NCBI RefSeq assembly: GCF_029212375.1
Contig: NZ_JARGNU010000008.1
Coordinates: forward strand, 89,344-153,343
Source of the DNA: Zhongshania sp.
Lineage (GTDB): Bacteria; Pseudomonadota; Gammaproteobacteria; Pseudomonadales; Spongiibacteraceae
Length of the DNA stretch: 64,000 nucleotides
Direction: 5' to 3'
Position 1 is the first letter of the stretch; every line of letters begins with the position of its first letter. Under the pieces are notes generated by a model. That model saw only the letters and a list, made by a program, of their open reading frames with translations. It made no database searches and was not told the DNA's origin. This document shows positions 45,030 to 53,072 of this stretch, piece by piece. Made by a program: the position numbers and the translations under genes.

Positions 45030-45514
45030 TCGTTAAAGGCTTTTTTTAAGAGCTGGTTTAGCGTTGTTTGCTCTGCGGGACTGAGCTTGGCGATGCGCGC
45101 TTGGTGCAATTCGGCAATGGTCGCGCATAATTTGCCCTCTAGTGCGATGCCTTCTGGGCTTAGTTGCACTAGTAAACTGCGGCCGTCGTCGGGGTTGTTG
45201 GGACGCAATACCAAGTTGGCACTTTGCAGGCGGTAGAGCACTTTTGTTAGTCCACCCGAGCTAAATAGCATGGCCTTGCACAGCTCTGTGGGGCTGAGCT
45301 GATACGGCGGCGCTTGGCGGCGCAGGGTGGCCAGCACATCAAACTCGGCGCGGGTTAACTGGCAGGTCTGCAAGGCGGCTTCGGTTTCCTTCATAAACCG
45401 GTCGCCTGCGCGAATAATCCGTAATATTGCTGGGGTGGCTGCGCGGTGCATTTCGGGCCAGTGCTGTTTTTGCTGCTGCCGTAATTCCTTAATACTAATG
45501 CGTTTATCATCCAT
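45026..45514 (-). CDS. MarR-family transcriptional regulator
   Basis: A protein of 162 residues with the winged-helix MarR fold: TRAEFDVLATLRRQAPPYQLSPTELCKAMLFSSGGLTKVLYRLQSANLVLRPNNPDDGRSLLVQLSPEG near 55-125. It is divergent from a Bcr/CflA efflux gene, the usual target of MarR proteins. Repeats in the 190-bp gap (45563-45590 and 45647-45696) are candidate operators. Its stop overlaps the stop of the convergent barrel gene by 3 nt. Confidence 0.92.
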   Translation of the reverse strand: MDDKRISIKELRQQQKQHWPEMHRAATPAILRIIRAGDRFMKETEAALQTCQLTRAEFDVLATLRRQAPPYQLSPTELCKAMLFSSGGLTKVLYRLQSANLVLRPNNPDDGRSLLVQLSPEGIALEGKLCATIAELHQARIAKLSPAEQTTLNQLLKKAFND

Positions 45515-45562
45515 GGCATTGACCTGCGCGCAGGTAAACGCCGGTGTGGATGCCTTTCTGCA

Positions 45563-45590
45563 AGTTCATATGTACATTCTCGAATGAACT
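45563..45590. promoter_or_regulatory. Inverted repeat upstream of marR
   Basis: AGTTCAT (45563-45569) and ATGAACT (45584-45590) are complementary and 14 bp apart, 49 nt upstream of the MarR start. A possible autorepression site. Confidence 0.35.
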
Positions 45591-45646
45591 ATAAGGTTTG
45601 ATGATGCTCATGCTTGGCGCTACCGGCGATGAAGGTTATTGAATCT

Positions 45647-45696
45647 TATCTTGCTGGAAAGCTAAATTCCAGCTATTATCTTTCTGGAAAGATAAA
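45647..45696. promoter_or_regulatory. Candidate MarR operator, 20-bp direct repeat
   Basis: TATCTTGCTGGAAAGCTAAA (45647-45666) and TATCTTTCTGGAAAGATAAA (45677-45696) are 17/20 identical and 30 bp apart. The second copy is itself palindromic (TATCTTT-CTGG-AAAGATA). It ends 8 nt before the efflux gene ATG, where a bound dimer would block transcription. Confidence 0.55.
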
Positions 45697-45704
45697 GGTG
45701 CCCT

Positions 45705-46904
45705 ATGTCCTCCACGCTTCCTCCTCTGCGTTTAATATTGCTATTGGCTTTGATTTTTGCTCTGTCACCGCTGGCCATCGACATGTATTTGCCCACTATT
45801 CCGGCGATTGCGGCGGAGCTCGGTGTGCCGGTGCAAGATATTGCGGTAACCGTGAGCCTGTATATGCTCGGGTTGAGTTTTGGGCAGTTTTTTGGCGGGC
45901 CGATTAGCGATTATTTTGGTCGTCGTCCGGCGCTGTTTTTTGGCTTGACTGTTTTTGCTATGGCCAGCGTGGTCATTGCATTTACCGAGTCGCTGTCGGT
46001 GTTTTGGGCGGCGCGATTTTTCCAAGCGCTGGGCGGCGGCTTTGCCTCGGTCGTGGTGCCCGCCATTATTCGCGATCACACCGAAGGCCAGGCGACGGCG
46101 AAATTGTTCTCGCAAATTATGCTAATCACGATCATAGCACCCGCGTTAGCGCCGACGATTGGCACCGTGTTATATAGCTTGAGCGGCTGGCAGTTGGTGT
46201 TTTTAGTGTTGGCGGCCTACGCAATTACGGTTTGCGGTTTAGCAAGTATCATTATTAAAAAGCGCGGTTCAGAGCAGCGCGCACCGCTGGCAGATAGCCT
46301 GCTGACGCGCTATAAATTTGTGGTGTCTAATCGCGCCGCAATGGGCTATTTATTGGCCCAAAGTTTAGGGTTTAGCGTAATGATTACTTTTGTGGCCAAT
46401 GCTGCACTGGTGTATATCGACATGTACGGCCAAAGTGAAGCTGTGTTTTCGATGTTGTTTGCGGGCAATATTGTCACTCTTGCCATTGCTAACCGCATTA
46501 ATAATCGCCTGTTAAATACGGTGCCCGCCGCGCAAATTTTACCGCGAGCAATGTTGAATCTATTTGTTTTCTGTAGCGCCTTACTATTGGTTACGGGTTT
46601 CTCGCCGCCACTGTGGGTGGTGGTTCCCCTTGTGATGCTGGCAATTGGTGCGCTGGGCGGAATAATGGGTAATTCTCAGGCCTGTGCTCTGCAGTTTTTC
46701 CCCCAGCACAGCGGCATTGCCTCGGCGCTAATGGGCAGTGGCCAGTATCTTATTGGCGGTGTTATTAGCGGTTTGTCTACACAGTTTCATAGCGAACATA
46801 TGTGGCCGATGACAGTCACCATGTTTTTAGCCTCGGCTTTAGGACTGTATTGTGTGCCCAAACCTAGCAAGCAGCCTGCGGCCTTAAGCTCGGAGGCTTG
46901 CTAG
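45705..46904 (+). CDS. Bcr/CflA-family multidrug efflux MFS transporter
   Basis: An inner-membrane drug:proton antiporter of 399 residues and 12 expected helices. Family features are the first helix LRLILLLALIFALSPLAIDMYLPTIPAIA, the motif A region GPISDYFGRRPALFFGL, GGGFASVVVPAIIRDHTEGQATAKLFSQ and the late GIASALMGSGQYLIGGVISGL. The start follows AAAGGTGCCCT, directly behind the repeat operator. Regulation by the divergent MarR protein is likely. It converges with the LysR gene with 6 nt between stops. Confidence 0.93.
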   Translation: MSSTLPPLRLILLLALIFALSPLAIDMYLPTIPAIAAELGVPVQDIAVTVSLYMLGLSFGQFFGGPISDYFGRRPALFFGLTVFAMASVVIAFTESLSVFWAARFFQALGGGFASVVVPAIIRDHTEGQATAKLFSQIMLITIIAPALAPTIGTVLYSLSGWQLVFLVLAAYAITVCGLASIIIKKRGSEQRAPLADSLLTRYKFVVSNRAAMGYLLAQSLGFSVMITFVANAALVYIDMYGQSEAVFSMLFAGNIVTLAIANRINNRLLNTVPAAQILPRAMLNLFVFCSALLLVTGFSPPLWVVVPLVMLAIGALGGIMGNSQACALQFFPQHSGIASALMGSGQYLIGGVISGLSTQFHSEHMWPMTVTMFLASALGLYCVPKPSKQPAALSSEAC

Positions 46905-46910
46905 CGCTTG

Positions 46911-47789
46911 TTAGCTATTTCGGCATAACTCCAGCCACCGCAATATGCCTTCGCTGCGGTATTTTTGGCGATGCAGAATAAAGTAAAAGTAGCGTTTAAA
47001 ATCCCGTGATTTCGCCTCTAGAGCCACCAAACGCTTGGTTTCAAACGAGCCCTGCAGCGAGAGTTTAGACAGGCAGCCAATGCCTAATCCGGTTTCCACT
47101 GCGCGCTTGATTGCTTCGGTGTGCTGTAACTCTAGGCGGATATTCAGATCAGGTAGCAGGTCGTGCAGGGCGCGGTCAAATGCTTGTCGAGTACCCGAGC
47201 CGGGCTCGCGTAAAATCCACTGGGCGGCCAGTAAATCTGCATTACTTAGATTTTTCTTGTTAGCCAAGGGGTGATTTGGGCTGCAAAATATCTGTAATTC
47301 ATCCTCCCGCCATTTAGTGACTTCCAAGTCGGGGTGATGCAATTCGCCTTCGATTAAACCTATATCCAAATCAAAGTTCAGTACTTGCTGGCTAATGGCG
47401 GCGGTATTGGCAACATTGAGCTCGACTTTGGCGGCGGGGTGGCGATTGATGAACTCGGCCATGATGTCGACCGCAATGTAATTGCCGATAGTAAGCGTGG
47501 CGCCTACTTTTAGCTCGCCGATTTGGTCGTGGCGGCGAAAGCCTTGTTCTAAGGCTTGCGCTTGGTCTAATAAAGCCTCTGCTTGGGGGCGCAAGGCTCG
47601 ACCTAATTCATTGATTTGCAATCGTTTTCCAATGCGGTCAAAGAGCTGGATCGAAAATTGTTGCTCTAAATCCTTGAGCGCGCTCGATGCCGCCGACTGC
47701 GACATAGACAGCTGCTGCGCGGCGCGGGTGATGTTTTCGGTGTGGGCCGCCGCTAGAAATACTTCAAGTTGACGCAGGGTATAGTGCAT
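46911..47789 (-). CDS. LysR-family regulator, FinR-like
   Basis: A protein of 292 residues. The winged HTH is MHYTLRQLEVFLAAAHTENITRAAQQLSMSQSAASSALKDLEQQFSIQLFDR, and the C-terminal effector domain has LKVGATLTIGNYIAVDIMAEF. The ATG at 47789 gives the family start; the frame is open to 47891 but the added 34 residues overlap the intergenic promoter. It is divergent from the ferredoxin-NADP reductase gene, as in Pseudomonas, where FinR activates fpr under superoxide and other stress. That it is the same regulator is inferred from this arrangement. Confidence 0.88.
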   Translation of the reverse strand: MHYTLRQLEVFLAAAHTENITRAAQQLSMSQSAASSALKDLEQQFSIQLFDRIGKRLQINELGRALRPQAEALLDQAQALEQGFRRHDQIGELKVGATLTIGNYIAVDIMAEFINRHPAAKVELNVANTAAISQQVLNFDLDIGLIEGELHHPDLEVTKWREDELQIFCSPNHPLANKKNLSNADLLAAQWILREPGSGTRQAFDRALHDLLPDLNIRLELQHTEAIKRAVETGLGIGCLSKLSLQGSFETKRLVALEAKSRDFKRYFYFILHRQKYRSEGILRWLELCRNS

Positions 47790-47911
47790 ATTAATAAAAC
47801 CGATATGAAAAATCACAATAAGTTGTTTTGCCGATAGCATAGCGCTCCCGTAGACTATTGGCAAATCAGCAACAACAGGGACGGCGCCCATCGCCGCAGG
47901 AGAGGTTTACA

Positions 47912-48685
47912 GTGAGCAATATTATTCGTGAGCGGGTGACCAGCGTACATCACTGGAATGACACCTTGTTTAGCTTTAAAACCAGTCGCGACCCGTCTTT
48001 CCGTTTTGAAAATGGCCACTTCACCATGATTGGCTTACAGCAAGGCGAGCGGCCGCTAATGAGGGCTTACAGCATCGTTAGCGCTAATTACGAAGATGAG
48101 TTGGAGTTTTTTAGCATTAAAGTTGCCGACGGCCCACTGACCTCAAAGTTGCAGCAGATTCAGATTGGCGACGAAGTGCTGATTAGTCGTAAGCCGACTG
48201 GCACCTTGTTGGCCGACCATTTACTGCCCGGTAAAAACCTTTATTTGCTTAGTACCGGCACGGGCTTGGCGCCGTTTATGAGTATTATTAAAGACCCAGA
48301 GGTGTACGAGAAATTCGATAAAGTGATATTGGTTCACGGTGTGCGTTACGAGAGTGAGCTGGCTTATCAAGATTTCATTCGCGATCACTTGCCTAGCCAC
48401 GAATATTTTGGCGAGGTGGTGCGGGATAAACTGATTTACTACCCAACCGTGACGCGGGAAAAATACGCTAATCAGGGCCGGTTGACCGACTTAATTCGCA
48501 GCGGCAAATTAATGAAAGATATTGGTCTGCCACCACTTAATCTTGAAGATGACCGGTTTATGATTTGCGGTAGCCCAAGTATGCTTAAAGACAGCTGCGC
48601 TTTATTAAATGCCGCAGGCTTCCAAGAAACTCGCGGCGGTGTTCACGGCCACTTTGTAATTGAGCGGGCATTTGTTGAGCATTAA
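47912..48685 (+). CDS. fpr: Ferredoxin--NADP reductase
   Basis: A flavoenzyme of 257 residues exchanging electrons between NADPH and ferredoxin/flavodoxin. FAD-binding RAYSIVSANYEDELEFFSI is near residues 50-70, NADP-binding STGTGLAPFMSIIKDP near 113-128 and ILVHGVRYESELAY; the C-terminal HGHFVIERAFVEH is characteristic of bacterial FPR. The GTG at 47912 (VSNIIRERVTS) was chosen because AGGAGAGG precedes it and homologues begin there. An earlier ATG-less extension to 47858 is open. It could supply electrons to the P450 or to Fe-S repair. It is followed by an intrinsic terminator. Confidence 0.93.
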   Translation: MSNIIRERVTSVHHWNDTLFSFKTSRDPSFRFENGHFTMIGLQQGERPLMRAYSIVSANYEDELEFFSIKVADGPLTSKLQQIQIGDEVLISRKPTGTLLADHLLPGKNLYLLSTGTGLAPFMSIIKDPEVYEKFDKVILVHGVRYESELAYQDFIRDHLPSHEYFGEVVRDKLIYYPTVTREKYANQGRLTDLIRSGKLMKDIGLPPLNLEDDRFMICGSPSMLKDSCALLNAAGFQETRGGVHGHFVIERAFVEH

Positions 48686-48721
48686 ACTAGTGCATTAAAG
48701 CGACTAGTTAGCCTTACCTTT

Positions 48722-48756
48722 AAAAGCCCGAGTCACATTAATGACTTGGGCTTTTT
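48722..48756 (+). terminator. Intrinsic terminator after fpr
   Basis: AAAAGCCCGAGTCA and TGACTTGGGCTTTTT pair with one G-T across CATTAA, 37 nt after fpr. The A-tract on the left also makes it work for the convergent dioxygenase gene. Confidence 0.85.
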
Positions 48757-48798
48757 GCTTTTTGAATTTTGGCTGTCACCGGCTGCGGCGCAATGGCG

Positions 48799-49632
48799 TT
48801 AGCACCAAAGATACATACTCGCCTTTTTGTTTAGAATCTGGAGTTCAAAATGCTGAGAACATGGCGTTTCAGCAAGGCCATAGCAAACATGTAAGGGCAG
48901 CAGGTGTTCTTCTCGCGGATGACAATAGCGGGCAGCTGGGGCGTTTTGCCACTGGGTGAATCGCTGCGTTCTATTTTCCTCACTAAAATCTGGGCTGGCA
49001 CAGGTTTCGATTAACCAATTTTCAAATGACTCATTTTTTGCGGTGGCATCACTGCTTGGTGGTGCAAAAAATGCCTTTAAATTATGAAAGGAAAACCCCG
49101 AGCCAATGACGAGTAGATTTTCGTAATTGAGATTTTGCAGCGCCCGTCCGATATTTAGGTGCTCTGTGGGGTTGAGGCTATCAACAAGGGACAGTTGAAC
49201 GCAGGGTATATCGGCCTCGGGGTACATGATTTTTAAGGGTATAAAGAGGCCGTGATCAAAGCCCCGCTGGGCATCGCAGTTAGCGCCAATCCCCGCTTTT
49301 TGTAAGCTGGCTTGGACCTGCTGGGCAAGTAACGGCTCGCCTGGACAGGGGTAGCTAATACGATAGGATTCTTCGGGGAAACCGTAGTAATCGTAGATTA
49401 GCGGCGGCTTGGCCGCCGAGGTAATTGTTGGAATACTGGCTTCCCAGTGCGCACTTATCACTAGAATGGCAGAGGGTTTGCGGATGTCGGCAGCGATGCT
49501 TTTTAAGCAGGCAAGCATCTCGGTATGCCCTACATCACCAAGCAATGGCATAGGGCCGCCGCCATGAGACAAAAATAATACCTGAGGCTTGGTTTTTATC
49601 ACGCTGCGCTCCATAAAATTGTTCGTCGTCAC
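48799..49632 (-). CDS. DODA-type extradiol dioxygenase (LigB/YgiD family)
   Basis: A protein of 277 residues of the class III extradiol dioxygenase family. The metal-binding His is in QVLFLSHGGGPMPLL, followed by AILVISAHWEAS, RGFDHGLFIPLKIMYPEADIPCVQLSLV and the C-terminal CHPREEHLLPLHVCYGLA. Members such as YgiD and plant DODA cleave 3,4-DOPA-type catechols. The GTG at 49632 is preferred because GCGAGAGCAAG precedes it; an ATG six codons later lacks a ribosome site. The physiological substrate is not evident. Confidence 0.92.
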   Translation of the reverse strand: MTTNNFMERSVIKTKPQVLFLSHGGGPMPLLGDVGHTEMLACLKSIAADIRKPSAILVISAHWEASIPTITSAAKPPLIYDYYGFPEESYRISYPCPGEPLLAQQVQASLQKAGIGANCDAQRGFDHGLFIPLKIMYPEADIPCVQLSLVDSLNPTEHLNIGRALQNLNYENLLVIGSGFSFHNLKAFFAPPSSDATAKNESFENWLIETCASPDFSEENRTQRFTQWQNAPAARYCHPREEHLLPLHVCYGLAETPCSQHFELQILNKKASMYLWC

Positions 49633-49849
49633 CTTGCTCTCGCCACCTTGAATATATTGTACAGGCGCAGTTATTTCACGGTTGTTTACTTTAACACAAG
49701 GTATTTCGCCCGCGGCGTAAGGGTATAAAACCGATTGTTGTTACCGCTGGTGTGAGAAAACGCACCGATTACGTGAGCGGGGCCGCTGAGCGCGGCATTG
49801 TTTGTCGGTCTGCTGCTGTGCGATTATCCGCTGGAGTATAAATAATGAG

Positions 49850-50827
49850 ATGCCCAGTATGGATGATTTTTTAGTTTACGGGATGTTGTTGGACGGCAAG
49901 GGCGGTGCTACCCCCTTAAGCACCACCGAAATTGATGCGTGGCAGCCAGCGCAGGGTTTGCTGTGGCTGCACTTTGATTACAGCAAACCGGGTACCTTGA
50001 CGTGGTTGGAGGAGCACAGTGGCTTAGACGATATCGCCATTGCTGCACTGGTGGCCGAAGACACTCGGCCGCGTGCAACCTCGCATAATGGCGGTTTACT
50101 AATGGCGCTGCGTGGAGTGAATATGAATCCCGAGGCAGATCCTGAAGATATGGTGTCTATTCGTTTATGTGTAAACGAGCACCGCATTATCAGTTCTCGA
50201 AAGCGCCGCCTATTGTCGGTAGACGATATTGTGCGCAGCTTTAAAGAGGGTGAAGGCCCAGAAACCAGCGCGGAATTTATCGCCGTATTGTGCGACCGCC
50301 TAGTGCGGCGCATGGCTGGGCCAATTGATAATGCCGAAGATAAGGTCGACGAGCTTGAAGAGTCGCTACTGACCAGCGCGCGGGCAAGGCTGCGCAGTGA
50401 GCTTGGCCAGGTGCGGCGTCAATCCATTGCCTTGCGGCGCTATTTGGCGCCCCAGCGCGAAGCCTTGAACTGGGTGCAAAGCGAGCGCCTGCCGTGGTTT
50501 GGCGATGAGCAACGCTTGCGGGTGCGGGAGGTGGGTGATCGCTTAGCGCAATATATCGAAACCCTCGACAGTATTCGCGAACGCGCGGCGGTGAGTCAGG
50601 AGGAACTCGTTAACCAAATTTCGGAAGAATCCAATAGCCGAATGTATGTGCTGTCGATAGTGTCGGCGATATTTTTGCCATTGGGTTTTGCCACGGGGTT
50701 GCTGGGGATTAATGTAGGTGGTATTCCCGGTGCAGAAAATCACTATGCTTTTGCTATTTTTATTGCCATCTTAGTGGGCTTAGCAGGTGGCTTGCTCGTC
50801 TTTTTTAGGTATAAAAAATGGCTATAG
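49850..50827 (+). CDS. zntB: ZntB-type CorA-family divalent metal transporter
   Basis: A protein of 325 residues. A large cytoplasmic N-domain and long helices (about 1-260) are followed by two membrane helices at the C-terminus (MYVLSIVSAIFLPLGFATGLLGINVGG and FAIFIAILVGLAGGLLVFFRYKKW). The pore motif is GIN, as in ZntB, where CorA has GMN, so zinc transport is likely. The start is the ATG at 49850; CTGGAG lies 13 nt upstream. The last 10 nt overlap the following MgtC-family gene. Confidence 0.88.
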   Translation: MPSMDDFLVYGMLLDGKGGATPLSTTEIDAWQPAQGLLWLHFDYSKPGTLTWLEEHSGLDDIAIAALVAEDTRPRATSHNGGLLMALRGVNMNPEADPEDMVSIRLCVNEHRIISSRKRRLLSVDDIVRSFKEGEGPETSAEFIAVLCDRLVRRMAGPIDNAEDKVDELEESLLTSARARLRSELGQVRRQSIALRRYLAPQREALNWVQSERLPWFGDEQRLRVREVGDRLAQYIETLDSIRERAAVSQEELVNQISEESNSRMYVLSIVSAIFLPLGFATGLLGINVGGIPGAENHYAFAIFIAILVGLAGGLLVFFRYKKWL

Positions 50828-51324
50828 TACTTCCCGATTTGGCTGTGTTGTCGATTGCGCCGCTGAAATGGCCTGCGGTACTCACCACGATTGTGGCGGG
50901 CGCGATTATTGGCTTGGAGCGCCAGATTCGCGGCAAGCCGATTGGTATCCGCACGGCGGCGCTGATTTGCTTGGGCACCTATGTGTTTATCGCGATGTCG
51001 GTGTCGGTTGGCAACGGCGTTACCGACCCGTCGCGGGTGATTGGCCAAGTGATCACGGGTATTGGCTTTTTGGGCGCAGGGGTTATTTTGTCCCGCGACG
51101 GCATGGTGTTAGGGGTGACGTCTGCGGCGGCAATATGGGTGCTCGCGGCTATTGGCGTTATGATTGGTCTCGATAAATATGGGCCGGCACTGTTAGTGGC
51201 GGGGGTGGTTGTGGGTATTTTGGTGGGGGTCGACGTATTGGAAAACAGCTTTCACTCCCTGCGCAAAGGTGTTCATCAGCGCATTACGGAGCGGCGCTAT
51301 CAGCGGAAAAAGCCTGAAGAATAA
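50818..51324 (+). CDS. MgtC/SapB-family membrane protein
   Basis: A protein of 168 residues. The N-terminal MgtC domain has four or five helices: TTIVAGAIIGLERQIRGKPIGIRTAALICLGTYVFIAM, GQVITGIGFLGAGVILSRDGMVLGVTSAAAIWVLAAIGVMIGL and LLVAGVVVGILVGVDVLENSF. It lacks the C-terminal ACT-like domain of Salmonella MgtC, as do most short MgtC/SapB proteins. It starts within the last codons of zntB (overlap 10 nt), implying coupled translation. It is probably a Mg2+/metal stress factor; its activity is unknown. Confidence 0.9.
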   Translation: MAIVLPDLAVLSIAPLKWPAVLTTIVAGAIIGLERQIRGKPIGIRTAALICLGTYVFIAMSVSVGNGVTDPSRVIGQVITGIGFLGAGVILSRDGMVLGVTSAAAIWVLAAIGVMIGLDKYGPALLVAGVVVGILVGVDVLENSFHSLRKGVHQRITERRYQRKKPEE

Positions 51325-51451
51325 GTATTGCCACGGTAGTGCTGCGCATATTGCAAAAATTTTGCGGCGGCCGTGTGCTAATGGTGGAGTCCTGACGGCG
51401 GCCTTGTTAAGTTAAGCTTATTAATACCTGTTTTTTTGATTGAGTGCTTTG

Positions 51452-52591
51452 ATGATAAAAAAAATCTTGTGGGCTATTGTTTTTCTCGTTGTTGCGGCCA
51501 TGTTATACCTGCAATTTGGCAATAAACCTGCACCCCTGCCGACCGACACCCAAAGTAGCCAGTGGTTGGAGAAAGGCTTATACGACGTCGATTATTTTGA
51601 TGTAGAGCTTGTCGACAGCACGCGGCCTACCCAAGCAAATGGCGATTATAAGGGCAGCGCTGAACGGCGATTAAAAACACGTATTTGGTACCCTGAAGGT
51701 TTGGCTGCGTCGGCCCCCTTACTTATTTACAGCCACGGATTTATGTCTGCGCGCACTGGCGGTAGTTATCTCGCCGAACATTTTGCCAGTCACGGTTATA
51801 TTGTGGCGGCGATGGACTACCCCTTAACGCACCTAAGCGCACCTGGTGGCCCGCTAGTGAAGGATGTCGTTAATCAGCCGGCAGATATCAGCTTTTTAAT
51901 TGATCAATTTATGAGCTGGGATGCCGACAGCAGTAATCAGTTTTTTGAGAAAATTGATGAAAAGCATATTGGCGTGCTGGGCTTGTCGCTGGGGGGAATG
52001 ACGTCGACCCTTGCCGCCTTTCACCCCGAAAATTCAGATTTACGCATCGCCGCCGCGGTGTCGATTGCAGGGCCGGCCTTTATGTTTGGCCCGCGTTTTT
52101 ATGAGTCGCGAGATATTCCCTTTATGATGATTGCCTCGCCGATTGATGCCATGATCGACTATGCGGCCAACGGTGCTAATATTCCCGAGTTTGTGAAGGG
52201 CTCATTGCTAGTGACCATGCAAGATGCCTCGCATACCGCGTTCGCGACGCCGGGTAAGTATTTTCGCTGGCTGGATAATGCCGACATGGTGGGTTGTAGT
52301 GTGGTGACTCGGGGCCTAACAAAAACTGAAGACGAGGCGTGGGCGACGGAGTTGGGCTCTGCCGAGCAGGGTATTTTGCCGGTGCCCCAGCCTAAGCTGT
52401 GCACCGTAGACCCGCTGCCTAAGGCGATGAACCCGATTCGCCAGCAGTGGCTGACGACACTTGCGGTGTATCCTTTTTTTGAAGCGCACTTTGCGCTGAG
52501 CGAATTGCGGCGCCAAGATGCAGAGGATTACTTGCTCAAAACCTTTGCGGCCGAAGTTCCTGAAATTAGCGTGCAGCGCGCGGCGAAATGA
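51452..52591 (+). CDS. Alpha/beta hydrolase, PAF-acetylhydrolase/dienelactone hydrolase-like
   Basis: A protein of 379 residues with an N-terminal signal anchor (ILWAIVFLVVAAMLYLQF). It has the strand-turn PLLIYSHGFMSARTGGSYLAEHFASHGYIVAAMDYP near 80-115, nucleophile motif GVLGLSLGGMTS near 172-183, and a late His in QDASHTAFATPG. It is periplasmic or membrane-attached. The ATG at 51452 was chosen; a TTG four codons earlier is open. It is followed on the same strand by MAPEG and PHP genes, possibly one secreted-hydrolase unit. Substrate unknown. Confidence 0.87.
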   Translation: MIKKILWAIVFLVVAAMLYLQFGNKPAPLPTDTQSSQWLEKGLYDVDYFDVELVDSTRPTQANGDYKGSAERRLKTRIWYPEGLAASAPLLIYSHGFMSARTGGSYLAEHFASHGYIVAAMDYPLTHLSAPGGPLVKDVVNQPADISFLIDQFMSWDADSSNQFFEKIDEKHIGVLGLSLGGMTSTLAAFHPENSDLRIAAAVSIAGPAFMFGPRFYESRDIPFMMIASPIDAMIDYAANGANIPEFVKGSLLVTMQDASHTAFATPGKYFRWLDNADMVGCSVVTRGLTKTEDEAWATELGSAEQGILPVPQPKLCTVDPLPKAMNPIRQQWLTTLAVYPFFEAHFALSELRRQDAEDYLLKTFAAEVPEISVQRAAK

Positions 52592-52679
52592 AATATGACG
52601 AGCGTTTTGCTTGGTTTCTCCCCGTAATTTAAGCTGCGGCGAAGTCAGCAATAACCAGAACAAAAAATAGGGAAGAATA

Positions 52680-53066
52680 ATGACTATTGCATTTTGGTGC
52701 GTGTTTATTGCGTGTTTACTGCCGATGATGACCGCATGGGCTGGCGGATATTTTCGAGCTAAGCAGTTTGGCCGCATAGATAATAAACACCCAAGATTAC
52801 AGTACGCTCAGCTTGAGGGCGCGGGCGCTCGGGCTTATGCGGCGCAGCAGAACGCGTGGGAGGCGTTGCCGGTTTTCACTGCGGCGGTGGTCGTGGCGCA
52901 TTTGGCTGGCGTGGCGCCGGAGCGGGCGGCGCTGGCCGCCGAAATATTTATCGCGGCGCGCATTCTTTACCCCATATTTTATATTGCCAATAAAGACATA
53001 CTGCGCTCTTTAAGCTTTTTAGTTGGTATGGGTGCCTGCATTTCGCTATTTGTGATGGCGGCCTAA
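52680..53066 (+). CDS. MAPEG-family membrane protein
   Basis: A protein of 128 residues with four predicted membrane helices. Family features are AWAGGYFRAKQFGRIDNKHPRLQYAQLEGAGARAYAAQQNAWEALPVFTAAVVVAHLAGVAPE and IFIAARILYPIFYIANKDILRSLSFLVGMGAC. MAPEG proteins include glutathione-dependent transferases and peroxidases; many bacterial ones lack a known role. GGGAAGAATA precedes the ATG. It lies 6 nt ahead of the PHP-domain gene. Confidence 0.9.
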   Translation: MTIAFWCVFIACLLPMMTAWAGGYFRAKQFGRIDNKHPRLQYAQLEGAGARAYAAQQNAWEALPVFTAAVVVAHLAGVAPERAALAAEIFIAARILYPIFYIANKDILRSLSFLVGMGACISLFVMAA

Positions 53067-53072
53067 CTACTT

